Source of the DNA: Uloborus plumipes
Taxonomy: Eukaryota > Arthropoda > Arachnida > Araneae > Uloboridae
DNA length: 64,000 bases
NCBI GenBank assembly: GCA_038373865.1
Contig: JAXGGA010000494.1
Span: forward strand, 1 to 64,000
Direction of reading: 5' to 3'
The notes beneath the pieces are model-generated. The model made no database searches, was not told the DNA's origin, and was given only the letters and a program-made list of their open reading frames with translations. This document shows positions 1 through 11,980 of this stretch, one piece after another. Every line of letters starts with the position of its first letter. Within the stretch, counting starts at the first letter, position 1. A program made the translations under genes and the position numbers.

Positions 1-467
1 AAAGAAAAAAAAAAGGAAATTTTATCCGAATGTTAACATTTAATGTTTTCGTCGACAAAGCTCTTGCAATGCTAAATACGTAAGCGGATTATTGACATAA
101 TCCGAGTACTTAATACTTGAGTATTGAACACGGAGAACTTTGTTTCAAAATCCACTAACTTTTTCTCCAACTCGAAAGCTATCGTAATGATAAGTCTTTG
201 TGAGTCGGTTATAGCTAACCCTACCAACCACTAGCTCTTTAAAAACATTTTTTAAAGAAAAGTTACAGTAAGAAAAATATTTTACACTGATGTATTCAAA
301 AATCCTTCATAATCTGACGGTATATAGATAAACAAAGCTGTGCCATCAGAAGAATTAATGTGTAAATAGACTGTAAATGCACTCTTTTGCAAAAAAAAAT
401 CGAAGAACCGAAAAGGAGTTGTCAGAATGAAACGAAATTTTACGCACGTATTGACAACATTCACATA
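1..467. other. AT-rich stretch, no feature seen
   Basis: I see no coding motif, terminal inverted repeat or RNA gene here. The short open frames are low-complexity and match no family I know. Confidence 0.5.
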
Positions 468-468
468 A

Positions 469-512
469 GAATGTGATTACGGAAGGAAAGCAAAATGATC
501 ATTCATTGCTGG
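469..512. repeat. Left partner of an inverted repeat flanking the Tc1-like pair
   Basis: About 44 bp here match the reverse complement of 2161-2203, with the shared core AAGCAAAATGATCATT. The two copies lie beyond the 3' ends of two divergent Tc1-like transposase remnants. They are therefore probably the shared 3' flank or terminal region of that element family. Confidence 0.7.
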
Positions 513-689
513 AAAAATATCAAATCAATAGAGGTGTAACCGTTTATGCCCCGACGGGACTCAGAAGTCCCGCTTATATTAATTTAATATTTTGAATCCT
601 ATGTGGCTGTAATCATGCTGAAGCCTTGAAGTACCACTCCTTGCACTTCGCTGAAAGGGCAAAAGATGGTACCTGCAATCAGAAACAGT

Positions 690-1500
690 TTTCTTAGGGA
701 CAATAAGGCGTAGGAAACCTTAGACCCTTCTGATTTTCAAATTTTTTGTAATTTGGGACATAAAGAGGTAAGTACCCAGCTGAGCCACTTCTAGCGCGAA
801 TCTGCGAAGTGACAATCGAGCATTGAAGCTGCCTCATGAGCAGCCTCATTCGGTATCCTACGTTATCTTGTAATACAGTTAGGCTCTGATCCACATTGGC
901 ATAAAGCAGAAAAATAAAGCAGAAACGTAAAATGGATTACATAGTGTTCCTATGGAAAGTACCCGGATTTTCGGTTCCTGCCTTCGGTTTCGGTCGCGTT
1001 TTACGTTGATGTGGAGCAGTTACTGTAAACGCGCCACTAATTCGAACAAACTCATAGGCAGACCAATTTACCGTCTCAAGTCATTCCAGATACACTCAAT
1101 TTGTGACAAATCAGGACTTCGCGCAGCAGAAAAAGTGAAAATGTGAAGGAAGAAATCCCCTCACACCCTTGCCATGAGTGACCGAGCATTGGCTGTTGGG
1201 AGAGCCACCATGAGAGCCAAGAATGACACGAATGTACCGTTGATGTAGTAAAACAGGATCAAGAGTGCCCTCTGTTTCGTATATGATGGCACCATATAGC
1301 AATCCCCACCTGTAGATGTAATGTGTCGCTGGAAAGCAAAGCACTGTTTGAGAGTGCGCAATGTAATTTCCATAAGCGAACAAAAATATAATCATTGCTC
1401 AAATTTGATTTGGATTCATCGCTAAAGAAGATCTGCATCCATTTGGCTTCTGTCAAATTCCGTAAACCCGGCCCTTTTCCTGTACTTCCTATAGTGTGAA
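690..1500 (-). pseudogene. Tc1-like transposase remnant (dead)
   Basis: Reverse-strand remnant of a Tc1/mariner-superfamily transposase, the enzyme that cuts and pastes TA-flanked DNA transposons. Read right to left, the order matches the family. FSDES (first catalytic Asp) lies near 1413-1445. A GAIIYETEG stretch near 1270-1300 matches the usual 'WGAIAY' region. NARSLMARV near 1160-1200 stands where QDNARPHTARV is normal, so the second catalytic Asp is replaced by Ala. SPDLSQIECIWNDL near 1075-1120 keeps the catalytic Glu. A RARSGSAGY-type C-terminus is at 770-800. Several frameshifts and stops break the frame, so it cannot be active. Its 5' end abuts the next copy, which runs the other way. 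Family assignment is secure from motif order; the exact subfamily is not. Confidence 0.85.
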
Positions 1501-2130
1501 AACACTAATAAAGCCTTTGCTTTTCATCGGCGCACCGCACACACAGCTGGAGTGACTTTATGGGATGCTATCGTATACAAAACATGGTCCCCCCTAATAC
1601 GGATTCACAGCCCTATGACAACCTAACAGTGCGTTTCTGTCACACTTCAGTCACACTTGTATTCACTCATACCGGGGCTTCCAGAATCCATTTTTTAAGA
1701 GGGCAATGTACAGTCACACATCAAGGGTGTCGTACCTCTAGGAGTACTGGACCAGGGGTTTTCTCGTCCCATTTTCTGGATCAAAAGGAACAGAGTGCTC
1801 TTCATGGTCCCATCCCGGTTAAATCACGAGTTGTGGTAAGTACGTGGTGTGGAGTGTGTGAAAGTGTGAAGAAAGGGTGTCGACTGTCGAGGACTTCCTC
1901 TTCCACGTTATTAACTTCTACGGACTGCGAGTTGCCCTGATTTGACTCAAATCGTGTGTATCTGAGATGATTTAAGAGTGTAAATTGAACAGCCTATGAA
2001 TTTGCGTGAATTAGTGAGGCGTTTACAGTAACTGTGGAACCAGATAACGTAGGACATCATACAAGGCTGTAATGTCTCAATGCTTGATTGTATGACCTCG
2101 TAAATTCACATTAGAGGTGGCTCAGCAGGT
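1500..2130 (+). pseudogene. Second Tc1-like transposase remnant, opposite orientation
   Basis: Forward-strand Tc1-like transposase remnant, lacking the N-terminal DNA-binding part. Visible pieces in order: GVTLWDAIVYKTWSPLIRIH (about 1548-1610), PESIF followed by a stop and EGNVQSHI (1681-1722) where PGAIFQQDNARPHTA is usual, PDLTQIVCI (about 1935-1962) where PDLSPIEHVW is usual, and a RGGSAGYL end near 2113-2135. The second catalytic Asp has become Gly and the catalytic Glu has become Val, so the enzyme is dead. The C-terminal wording is close to that of the reverse-strand copy at 690-1500, so both likely derive from one subfamily. The open frame at 1560-1940 is partly this remnant read through a shifted frame. 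Confidence 0.82.
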
Positions 2131-2160
2131 TATTTAAACAACCATTCATTAAAAAATTTT

Positions 2161-2203
2161 CCAGTAAAAAATGATCATTTTGCTTTCATTTTGTAATCAC
2201 TTT
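2161..2203. repeat. Right partner of the inverted repeat flanking the Tc1-like pair
   Basis: Reverse complement of 469-512 with a few mismatches. It lies about 30-80 bp past the C-terminal codons of the forward Tc1-like remnant. Confidence 0.7.
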
Positions 2204-3056
2204 CTAATATTATAAAGCCTGTCGCGTAAGAGTGGTGAATTTCTTCAGAGGGAAAAAATTTAATATAATATCCATTTTCAATAGTTTAAATTCGATAGAT
2301 TTTTTTTTTACAATTGCAAATAGAAAAAAATATACTTTGCGGAATAAAAATACCCTCCAATTTTCGAATATAGGAAATAATTCTGGATAGCATCAGATAA
2401 GAAAGAAAAAGGTTGGTGTATTAAATTTCTTTCCTTAATAACGTTTAATGGGAGAAACTAAAACGCTTTCTGATACATGAAACGAGTCAAAATACACCAA
2501 TGTTAATTTAGTAAAGAGTTGTTTCTATAAATGAAAGTAGAAAGATATCTTTTTTGAGTAAATACTTGAGAATTAGTTTCATGAGGTATCTGACACATTG
2601 TGCGGTATAAATACTTAGTTGTGCAGGTGAAATGAACATTCATTGGCAAAGAACGTACACGTAATAACTGTTTCAAAAGATTAATAATGTTCATGATATT
2701 TAAAGGCAATATAAAGAACTATCTGACCCGTGCGAAGCTTTTGCACTTGACAGAAGGAAATTTTTAAGTAACTTGTTGTATAGCAACAAATTGTAAGCGA
2801 CTTGATTTTTTTTCCCTGATAACGGGGCAAAAAAGTTTAAAATGTCTTACTCTTAAAATTTGATGAAAAAGAAACAACATATTGGAATATTTTTCGGCCA
2901 GGTTGGAACTCATGTTCTTCCCACTGTAAGCACAACGCTCTACCAACCGCTATCTATGGATCTAACTGGTTTTGACTTAAAGCTTTAACTTTATATTCAC
3001 TTTTTGTTTAGTGGTTTTTGATTTATTTAAGCCAAGTTTAAAGGGGCTTTCGAACC
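2204..3056. other. AT-rich non-coding stretch
   Basis: No recognisable gene or repeat boundary. Two reverse-strand open frames (2503-2709, 2764-2946) show no family motif and look like chance frames. Confidence 0.4.
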
Positions 3057-3058
3057 TA

Positions 3059-3616
3059 CAGTGAACTCTCACTGATACACCGCCTCATTTATGCGTCTTT
3101 TTCACTTATACGACGATTTTGAATGGTCCCAGCACATTCCATAGTAAAATAATGATAGTATCATTCGTTTATGCGTCGCTGGAAAGATAAATGATTCACT
3201 TATGCGCGGAATTTTCCGTAAAATGTTAAAAATATAATTTATTTTCTTTAAAAAATGAGCATTTTTCTTCACTTTCCTCTTTAATCTTTCGCCTTTATTG
3301 CTCACAGAAGGCCTTTTTTCCACATGAACTAGAGTTCGGAGAGAGACAATAATCTATTATGCATCGTTTTAAAGGGAAGTTTGTAATTTTTCATGCTACA
3401 ATTTTTGTTTTCTCTTTATCATTGTGGTTACGTTACAGTAATTGCCAAACCGTAGTAATATGTCCCTTTTCAATAGAAACATTTTTATTCATTCTCTCAT
3501 TCAAAAGTATGTTGCGTTTTAGTCCTTTAAATAGGCTCGTTCACTTATACGTCTCTTTCACTTATGCGCCTTTTTCTGTTGGTCTCTTGGGCCGGCGCAT
3601 AAGTGAGAGTTCACTG
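3059..3616 (-). mobile_element. Family X Tigger-like MITE, copy 1
   Basis: A 558 bp non-autonomous DNA transposon flanked by TA (3057-3058, 3617-3618). Both ends carry the terminal inverted repeat CAGTGAACTCTCACT followed by a TATACGCCG-like stretch. Inside the ends are further copies of the terminal motif GCGYATAAGTGA. It is in the opposite orientation to the copies at 8921, 15924 and 28755. The CAGT...CTC start, the TA duplication and the repeated subterminal motif resemble pogo/Tigger elements. The superfamily call is inference because no transposase is encoded. Confidence 0.88.
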
Positions 3617-3618
3617 TA

Positions 3619-5594
3619 TGTTTAAAAATAAAATTAGTTTTCATAAAAAGTGAACTTAACTGGTTTTGATTCTATAAACAGCTCCGGTGTACTTGAATTA
3701 ACAAGTGACATTGCTTGTGTTAGCTCTTCGTAAAGATAATGATTGTTAGAAAAACAATGTTTGTGAGATTTAGCTAATTGTCATTATTATAACACAATCC
3801 TTTGGGGCTGCTTCACATTGTTTCTCGCTGCTCCAAAAAGTTTACAACTTTGTGTGTGTACGGATTTCTCTAATAAATTATAAATGGAGAAAACACGGTA
3901 TTAGTTGTTCCAATGTGCAGAAAAAGAAATAAATTCAGTAGTAATAACTGAATAATAAAAAAAAATTGTTTCCCACAATTTCCATATTTGACATACGTAA
4001 AAAAGATAACCCAATACAAGCATTTGAAACCTTTAAGGAAATTAGCTTTTGTAATGAAATCAACAGATTCTTCTTTTCGCATCTTTTTTTTCTCTGTCGG
4101 TTTTAAACGTAGCGATTTTTTAATAAAAAAAACCACAGAAATTGTTTAAAACAATGTACTCGTTTAAATTTATTTCATCACATGAATTAATTAAATCTAA
4201 CGAAGCGTTATGTTTTCTGCTAGATTTTATACAAGATAAAAGAATTTAGCCAGTGTCTTGGAAAATAGAATAATTATTTTCTTCTGCAGAAACAATGTGA
4301 GAAAAATTAACAATATTTAAGTTGAATTTATTATGAATCTTTAATTGCTTAATCCACAGTTTGGAAAAGAGCTGAAAAATAGTTTTTCATCAGCTTAGAT
4401 TGAATTTGAAAACAATGTTTTTTTTTTTCTTTTTTTATATTTTTGTTTTGTCAAAATTTTCTGAAAAATTAATTTGATCATGAAAAACGGTAGCATAGCT
4501 AAGACATAGTTGATTAGAAGAGAAATTTCCTTGCAGTTTAAGCTTCTCAAAATAAATTGTGGGAAATGTATCACTTAAAATAAAAACTTTTATTCATTTG
4601 GCATGAAATACTTCATAAAAATTCTCGGTAAAAGAGTGATTTAAATGAAATTAGAACCGTAGCAGCCTAAATAAGGCGTTTAGTATCAAAACTAGCTCAA
4701 TTCCTAATTTTCAAATAGCTGGTTCCGCAAGAAACTTTCGCGCTTTACAGCAGTAATTTAAAAATTTGATGTTTTGACAGTAATTTTTCGAAAAACATTC
4801 GAAGTGGGTTGTTGCCGATTTAAAAGAAAATGAAATGATGTTTCATTTTTAGTTTTATGAAATATTCATAAATGCGACATAGTTCTTACTATGACGCATA
4901 GTTCAAGAAAGGGGGGGGGGAAGGAACACCGATGAGAAAAAAATGGCAGAGGATGATTGAACTACAAAAACTTTCCCTTTCTCTAACATCCCTCAAATAC
5001 GGTAATTTGTAAGTATCATGTAAGTCACGAAACTGCACAAAGTTTACCGATGAATAGCGTAATAATTGCGCAGGAAGAGGTGGATATGAGCGAAAAAAAG
5101 CAAACGAAAAATGTAAGGGAACCATTTGATTTCGAAGTTTGTTATTTTATTTTCCCTGACTATAGCAGGACATATTGCTTCTGGAAGAATGTAATTGAAA
5201 TTACTAGCCACGTTTTCCGAATTTATTTCCATCAGTAACCTTTTTTTCAGAATAACTATGAATTGACAGAGCGTAATTAAGTACCAATACAATATCCATA
5301 AAAATTTTTGGATAATGCGGATACGGATGGAAATTTCTTTTACAACTAATCCTTAAATAGCAAAAGTACCCTTACTACGTATTTATTTTACTTTTTTTTG
5401 TTCTGATATGAAGTATTGTTTCTGGTATGACGTGTACCAAAATACAATGCTTTCTAAAAAAAATTACTTACGATTGTTTCGATCAAACACTTCATTATTT
5501 ATGTCATTTAATCAAACACTGTCATTTATAGCTCAGTTGCGGAGGTGTCTGACTGACGCTTCAAGTACACTGCTACAGGTTGCAGAAGGCACCT
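3619..5594. other. AT-rich non-coding stretch
   Basis: No gene recognised. Contains a run of ten G at about 4911-4920. The open frames at 3870-4136, 4889-5125 and 5044-5292 are low-complexity and overlap on both strands, as chance frames do. Confidence 0.4.
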
Positions 5595-5598
5595 TTAA

Positions 5599-7446
5599 CC
5601 TATTAAGAGCAAGAATCTGAGAAACTGTCACGCCTAGCATTATGAGGTGATTCATGACCTCTCAGATTTTCTCCCAAAAATTACCAAATGTTTATTATCT
5701 TATTGAAAGATCAAATCCATAATGTTTTGCTCTGAAGTTGAGTTGTTTGGTTTTTATGAATCCCTAAAGTTGAAGGTGCGGCATCAAAAATTAAGCGGAT
5801 TTTCAAGACATGGAAATTGCTGTGAGCCAAAACTCTTACCAGGAACTGTTAAACTGCAATTTTCTTTTTGTATATGGAATATAGAAGGTTGAAATTTTAC
5901 AAAATGAATGTTAAATTTGTGGTAAGTTGTTGCCGTAAGGTCAGTGAAGGCGCTCAAAACAGGGCATTTTTGACGTTTTTTAGCGTTTTTGAGGTCCAAA
6001 AACAGCTTGTACATTTCAGTTGGCACGGCAAAAATAGTGTCGTTTGAAAGACCAGTGTAAGCACTTTAAAATAATGTATAAATAACCGAGGAAAGTTCAA
6101 CGTGCTTTTAGTTGCGTAAGGCCGAAAAATGAAAAATGTCATATTTTACCGATATTCAAACGGTCATAACTTCCTCTGCCAACAACATATTGAAATATTT
6201 TTTTTGCCAATGTCATGCTCTATTCCTTGTCTTAACAGAACAGTTGAGTCCTTTGAGGCGAAATGTAAAAATTTTTTTTACAAAAATGCACAGAAAAAAA
6301 ATAAATTTTTTGTAAAAATTTTTTTCACATTTCGCCTCAAAGGATTAAACTGTTCTGTTAAGACAAAGAATAGAGTATGACATTGGCGAAAAAAATATTT
6401 CAATATGTTGTTGGCAGAGGAAGTTATGACCGTTAGAATATCGGTAAAATATGACATTTTTCATATTTCGGCCTTACGCAACTAAAAGCTCGTTGAACTT
6501 TCCTCGGTTATTTATACATTATTTTAAAGTGCTTACACTGGTCTTTCAAACGACACTACTTTTGCCGTGCCAACTGAAATGTACAAGCTGTTTTTGGACC
6601 TCAAAAACGCTAAAAAACGTCAAAAATGCCCTGTTTTGAGAGCCTTCACTGACCTTAGGGCAACAACTTACCACAAATTTAACATTCATTTTGTAAAGTT
6701 TCAACCTTCTATATTCCATATACAAAAAAAATTGGAGTTAAACAGTTCCTGGTAAGAGTTTTGGCTCACAGCAATTTCCATGTCTTGAAAATCCGCTTAA
6801 TTTTTGATGCCGCACCTTCAACTTTAGGGGTCCATAAAAACTAAACAACTCAACTTTAGAGCAAAACATTCTGATTTGGTCTTTCAATAAGATAATAAAC
6901 ATTTGGTAATTTTTTGGAAAAAATCTGAGAGGTCATGAATCACAGGCGTGACACTCTTTCATATTCTTGCTCTTAATGCCTGACATTTTTTTTCCAAATA
7001 TATTTTGTATACTGGTTACAAATACTGTCTAATGGACAGGAAACATAATTTTAAAAAAATGTCAAAAATAAGTTTTATATTAAGGAAAGAAAAATCGTCC
7101 CTTTTACTTACATACTTTTTAATAAAAAAATTTTTGTTATGATATAATATTTAAAAAGACATTTTATAAGAAGAAATAAAATCAGCAATTAATATAAACT
7201 GGGAAGCTGGGAATAACTTTGAAAACTTAGCTTTTTTTTCTTGAGTTGTAAACGATGTTATTTTTGATAAAGATTATATTAAAACTGCTGCGGAACACAC
7301 TTTACAATGGTTATGTGCTGAAATCTGTTTTTTACGAATTGAAACAACACCAAGGTACTAATTGAACACTATTGTTTCGTTGAAATGTTCATTTTTCAGA
7401 CACTTTTTTGGACCGCCCCTAAAAAGGGACGCTAGGCATTAATGGG
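5599..7446. mobile_element. piggyBac-like TTAA element with internal fold-back
   Basis: A 1848 bp segment bounded by TTAA at 5595-5598 and 7447-7450. The right end, read inward on the reverse strand, is CCCATTAATGCCTAGCG, and the left end is CCTATTAAGAGC. TTAA duplications with CCC-starting ends are typical of piggyBac-like transposons. The right terminus recurs at 63955-64000, also directly after TTAA, which supports it as a true element end. The left end matches it over only about 8 bp, so it may be rearranged. No transposase is visible; most of the body is the large inverted repeat at 5602-6976. Confidence 0.65.
5602..6976. repeat. 1.37 kb fold-back inverted repeat
   Basis: Two arms of roughly 680 bp (about 5602-6285 and 6300-6976) are near-perfect reverse complements around a centre near 6290-6297. 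The centre is A/T runs around a short spacer. The mirror-image open frames at 5954-6142 (reverse) and 6451-6639 (forward), and at 5784-6026 and 6567-6755, encode almost the same peptides. This is a consequence of the palindrome, not evidence of two genes. Confidence 0.92.
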
Positions 7447-7450
7447 TTAA

Positions 7451-7635
7451 GGTTGAAACGTTGGGTAGCACTAGCGGCACCCCCTGAAGAGTGCCACTGA
7501 ACTCCCTATGGCACCCTTAAGGTGCAATGAGCCACCCATGGGATACCACATGGAACCAAATGGCACTTTCAAGGGTGCAATAGGAAGTCAACGACACCCT
7601 TCAGGGGTTGCCGCTGGTGCTACAACGTTTCACCC
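7451..7635. mobile_element. Small TTAA-flanked MITE abutting the piggyBac-like element
   Basis: A 185 bp element with ends GGTTGAAACGTTG / GGGTGAAACGTTG (as reverse complement). The inverted repeat continues through TAGCAC(T/C)AGCGGCA, about 45 bp with mismatches. TTAA lies at both ends (7447-7450 and 7636-7639), and the left TTAA is shared with the element at 5599-7446. The inside contains several GGCACCCTT/AAGGGTGC words. No coding capacity. Confidence 0.75.
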
Positions 7636-7639
7636 TTAA

Positions 7640-8919
7640 AGGTGCCTTGTGCAATCTGTAGTTTAAACAATGTACGCCTTGAGTATATATAATTCATTTT
7701 CTGGAATCCAAAATTCAATTTATACTGTAGTTTGTTCACGTACCTTGACTCAATCTATAGGTTATTTTGTTTAGTCTGTATTTTAATTTATCGGAACAAC
7801 ATCGATAATAAAGTATGAACATCAGTTAAAGAGCAGATAAAGAAAATCCCAGTAGAAAAATACTTTTGCTGATCCTACACTCCCAAGAAACTAAATTAGA
7901 GAGTAGAAATAAAATCATCCCCACCTATACAGCAATTTGTAAACTGATCAAAATTTACAAGGAAAGCTATTAGATAACGTAATTGAATTTGGAAGTTCTA
8001 CACCAAATCTACCCAACGGCAGCAATTACTTATTTTTTCTTGAGGAAGAAAACCGCCAAGGGGGAGAGCAGCAAAAGTTACTTCAGCCTCCAACCTGTCA
8101 ATCTTATTTTTTTCAATCTAGTTTTTTACTTTAACCGCAAATTATTTTCACAAAAATGATCCATTAGAGAGTTTTTGCATAACTTTCTCCATCACTGTCC
8201 CATGTTTTCTGTTTCAAAAAATGATTTTTTTTTTTTTTTTTTTTTTTTTGACCAATAGAGCGGGGCAAATACTTGTATTAAAATTAACAAAAAAGATAAA
8301 ATGCGCATATTAATCAATAATATTTCCAAATTCCGATAAGGAATAGGTAAAGATATGCGCGGGCGCGCGTGTGTAATATGTTTTGTATTAACCAACACCT
8401 CACACGTAGACGAAACATATTACGCACACACACAATAAAACGCACGTACTTCTCTTTCACCTTCTCATAATATTGCACGAAGTATTTAAGCTAATATGTT
8501 GTTAGAAATAGCTTTGTTGAGAAAATCAATCCGTACATTACGTTATCAAATATTAAACTGTTCGTTGTGTTCATTTTTTAAACAGTTTGTTATTCCCCCC
8601 CCTCCCCCCCTCTCCAAGGTATTGCCCGAACGTCTTCGCTACAAAACAGATTCCCGTTTTCTATTAAATCAAGTAGCAATGAAATATGCTTATACTTATT
8701 CAGATGCATTAGGCAGTGATTCTCGGCCTTTTTACAGCTACCACCGAATTTATGAGTAACATTTTTTTCCAAATTTTTTTCCCTTAGTGAAATTGCAAGA
8801 TATGGAGGAGGCTAATTTATGAGAAAAAAAAGCTTCAAGTGATTTCTGTACCTCAGAACCAGACTAACGTAAGTTCATTTTCGTCATTCTTCAGTAGAGG
8901 GGAAAAACGATTGTCGAAA
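7640..8919. other. Non-coding stretch with poly-T and a small hairpin
   Basis: Contains a T-run at about 8227-8249. A short inverted repeat pairs TGTGTAATATGTTT (near 8369) with AAACATATTACGCACACA (near 8414). A C-rich run lies at about 8594-8613. The open frame at 8496-8759 shows no family motif. Confidence 0.45.
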
Positions 8920-8920
8920 A

Positions 8921-9480
8921 CAGTGAACTCTCACTTATACGCTAGCCAAAGGGACCAACAGAAACAGGCGCATAAGTGAGAGAGACGTATAAGTGAACAA
9001 GCCTAATTAAAGGACTAAAACGTAACCTAGGTTCTAACGAGAGAATAAATAAGAATGTTTCTATAGAAAAGGGACACATTACTACGGTTTGGTAATTACT
9101 GTGGCGTAACTACAATGATAAAGATAAAACAAAAATTGTAGCATACCTGATTACAAACTGTTCCCTTTAAAACGATGCATGATAGATAATTGTCATTCTC
9201 CGAATTCTAGATCATGAGGAAAAAATGCCTTCCGTGAGCAATAAAAGCGAAAGATTAAAGAGAAACGTAAAGAAAAATGCTCAATTTTGAAAGAAAATAA
9301 ATTAAACTTTTTACATTTTAGGGAGAATTCGGCGCATAAGTGAAACATTTATGGTAAGAGCGACGCATAAACGAATGACACTATCATTATTTTGCTGTGG
9401 AATGTGATGGGACCATTTAAAATCATCGTATAAGTGAAAAAAGCGCATAAAAGTGGTGGCGTATAAGGGAGAGTTCACTG
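8921..9480 (+). mobile_element. Family X Tigger-like MITE, copy 2
   Basis: A 560 bp copy with both ends intact (CAGTGAACTCTCACTTATAC and its reverse complement). The right flank is TA but the left flank is AA, so the target duplication has decayed. Internal GCGCATAAGTGA-type motifs are present near both ends. Confidence 0.86.
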
Positions 9481-10732
9481 TACATGCAAACGATGGGACT
9501 CGCGCTCTTTTCACGCTGTTAAATAATTGTGAAGGAATTTGTTTTATAGAATACTGTTTTAATGAGTCGATGTGGAATAAGATTTTACATACAATGAAGC
9601 AAAAAGTGAAAATGGCCAATTTTGGACTTGCGTCGTTCTGGTTCTGAGGTACAGATTTTATTCAACCCTTCAGCATTTTCTCACCACCCGTGGGAGGCGG
9701 TAGCTCTCCACGTGAGAAACACTACGGCTAGTAAAAAACTTGAATTTTAAGTTATTTACGTATACGCAGATAATAGATTAAATAGAATTTGTCTTTTAAA
9801 AGTTAAAAATTATATACTCGAAAATAATTAAAGATAAGAAAATGAACTCATTGGAAAAAATTTCTATTTCTAGTCTAGCACTTCCAATTCTTAAAAACAA
9901 TAATTTGCAGAAAAACAAGATGTTTTATTGCAATATTTTAAACATTATAAATTTCTGAGTGAGAAAAAAAAGGAAGTAAAAACTACAAAATTCTAAACAT
10001 TCCATCATTCACTGGATGAAGACATTGCTTTCGCTAAACTGTAAATATTCTTTGGTTGTTCAAACTGTGAAGTTGCAAAAAAGCGGAAGAGCGTCTTTTC
10101 TCTTTTTTCCCCTGACATTTACCCATAAAAATTTATGAGCTTGGTTTTGAAGCGGCCGAGAATTCAGAAGTAAAAAGAAGTGTTTATATGTTAAAAATAT
10201 GACCCTCTTATGTATCCCTTGCTGAATTTTTAACACTTCTTCTGCTCCTTGTAGAACTAAATCTTGGTTTTGAATCCGAAATAAAATCGCAGTTTGTCAA
10301 AGTATCGCAACAAATAGGAAAGGGATTGAAAAGTAATTTATATTTTTGTGTTGTTTGTTGACGTCAGGGTGTGAAATGTTATTCTAACATTCACTCCGAA
10401 ATGGTATTGTGATTGTAATGGCTTTGTTTATGTATTTATATTGCTTTACCATGGGCAATGTTAGTATAATGTTAAAACATGAAGCTGCTCTTAAAAGCAC
10501 GTTAAATTATTTGAATAAAGAAATTAGAAAAGGCAAGATTAGGAGATGAGTGGATATATGAAATATTTAAAAAATGGAAAACGGTCATTCTCACTCAAAT
10601 AGTACAAAACATGTTCGAATCTTGGAGTTTTTGAAATCAGTTTTAATTTTTACCACTAATTAATCATATATTTTACCGATTCTTCATTAAATTGCGTTTA
10701 ATCAAGCAGCAACGATTAATGATGTTTAAACA
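9481..10732. other. AT-rich non-coding stretch
   Basis: No gene or element boundary recognised. The open frames crossing its left part are extensions of family X sequence. Confidence 0.4.
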
Positions 10733-11212
10733 TAGGGGTAAGTGCTGTACCTCGGACATATGTGTACCTTGGACCTAGGCTGATTACAGCTCTGCTTATT
10801 AAAATAGTTGACTAGCAACATGTAAAGTTAAAGTATTTGCCTCTAGAGGTCTCTGCGCATTACATTCTGTTTTGTTGAAAGCTCATCTGATTGAAGTATT
10901 ATTAAAAAAAGAAATGAAACATTCAAAAGTAAGTTTTTCCAGATACTTTTGTGTATTTTTATTCTAAAACATATATTGTTTATTATGAAATGAGGGTCAG
11001 ACATTATACAGTCATGTTCTAGCTATAACACCGTGTGCTTGAAACAAAGTTAATCCTAATTGTAACATGATGGTCAGCTATTTTGTTTTTTGTCACCAAG
11101 TGGTGTACCTCGAACCCAATACAAGTGGTGTACCTTGGACTGGTTCAATTTACACACTTCTGCAGTGCATAGCTTACAGCTCCTAACATTTCATGTTCTC
11201 TAGTTTGTTGAA

Positions 11213-11980
11213 ATGCTTTATAAAATTCAAGTGAAGTGTTTTCTTCCAAAATGTAAAAAATGTAACTTAAATTACAAACTTAATATGCAGTTTTGCTACT
11301 GCATATTTATGATTTATGGTAAAGGTAATGATGAATTCTCAACTACATTTATATGTGCAATACACCGCCAACTCGGTTATTATGGTTTACATCCACTGAA
11401 TGAAAATATTTTTTTGAAGATTTTGACTTCCACCCATCAAATGTCACTGATCGCTCAATGCAAAAGCAAGAAGAAAATAACACACGAAAAGATTTTACTG
11501 GTGTGTCAATTGTCAACATCTGAAGCTAGTACTTCTTTGACAAGCATAGTCATTCCCTGAAGAAATAAGGATAGGGATTAAGGATTCCTTAGTACAGTAA
11601 AACCCTACCAAGACAGTAAAACCCTACCAAGCCAGTAAAGAGAACTTTTTTATTCTTCAGAGTCTGAACTTGAGAATACTGAAGATCTATATAAGGAATC
11701 CAATGTTTCAGAGGAAGATTTTAATGAGCTAGAAAATGCAGATAAAATCGATATTCAGATTGGTGTTTTTGTTTTGGTAAAATCTACTGGCAAGAAAACT
11801 ATCAACTATTTTCTTGCAGAGATTACTTCTATTGCTAATGATGGATATGAAGTAAAATATCTGAATAAAGATCCAAACTGTGAGAAGTTCACAAGAGAAG
11901 ATCCTACCATTTATGAAGTTGACACAAAGGATGTATTTAAGCTACCACACCCAATACTATCTGGTGGATCAGAAAGGTAA
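11213..11980 (+). pseudogene. C-terminal fragment of a pogo/jerky-type DDE transposase
   Basis: Two forward open pieces. The first (11213-11560) contains LGYYGLHPLNENIFLKIL, resembling the 'G(F)xATGIYPLNxxxVL' segment near the end of DDE_1 transposases of pogo/jerky type. The second is open from about 11640 to the stop at 11980. It has an acidic linker rich in Ser/Glu/Asp (about 11655-11755) and then a compact module starting IQIGVFVLVKSTGKKT and ending KLPHPILSGGSER. I know this kind of module from the C-termini of some arthropod transposases; its beta-rich look suggests a Tudor- or chromo-like fold, which is inference. There is a stop-laden gap between the two pieces, and nothing of the DDE core or N-terminal DNA-binding domain remains. 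The start codon is unknown. Confidence 0.6.
11594..11638 (+). repeat. Short tandem duplication
   Basis: A ~21 bp unit, CAGTAAAACCCTACCAAG, occurs twice in a row and begins a third time, inside the transposase remnant. Confidence 0.7.

Noticed and set aside
1560..1940. 126-codon open frame as an intact gene
   Set aside because: It is a shifted reading of a decayed Tc1-like transposase whose conserved blocks lie mostly in other frames.
5784..6755. Matching open frames on both strands suggesting a duplicated small gene
   Set aside because: They are mirror images produced by the fold-back at 5602-6976 and contain no known motif.
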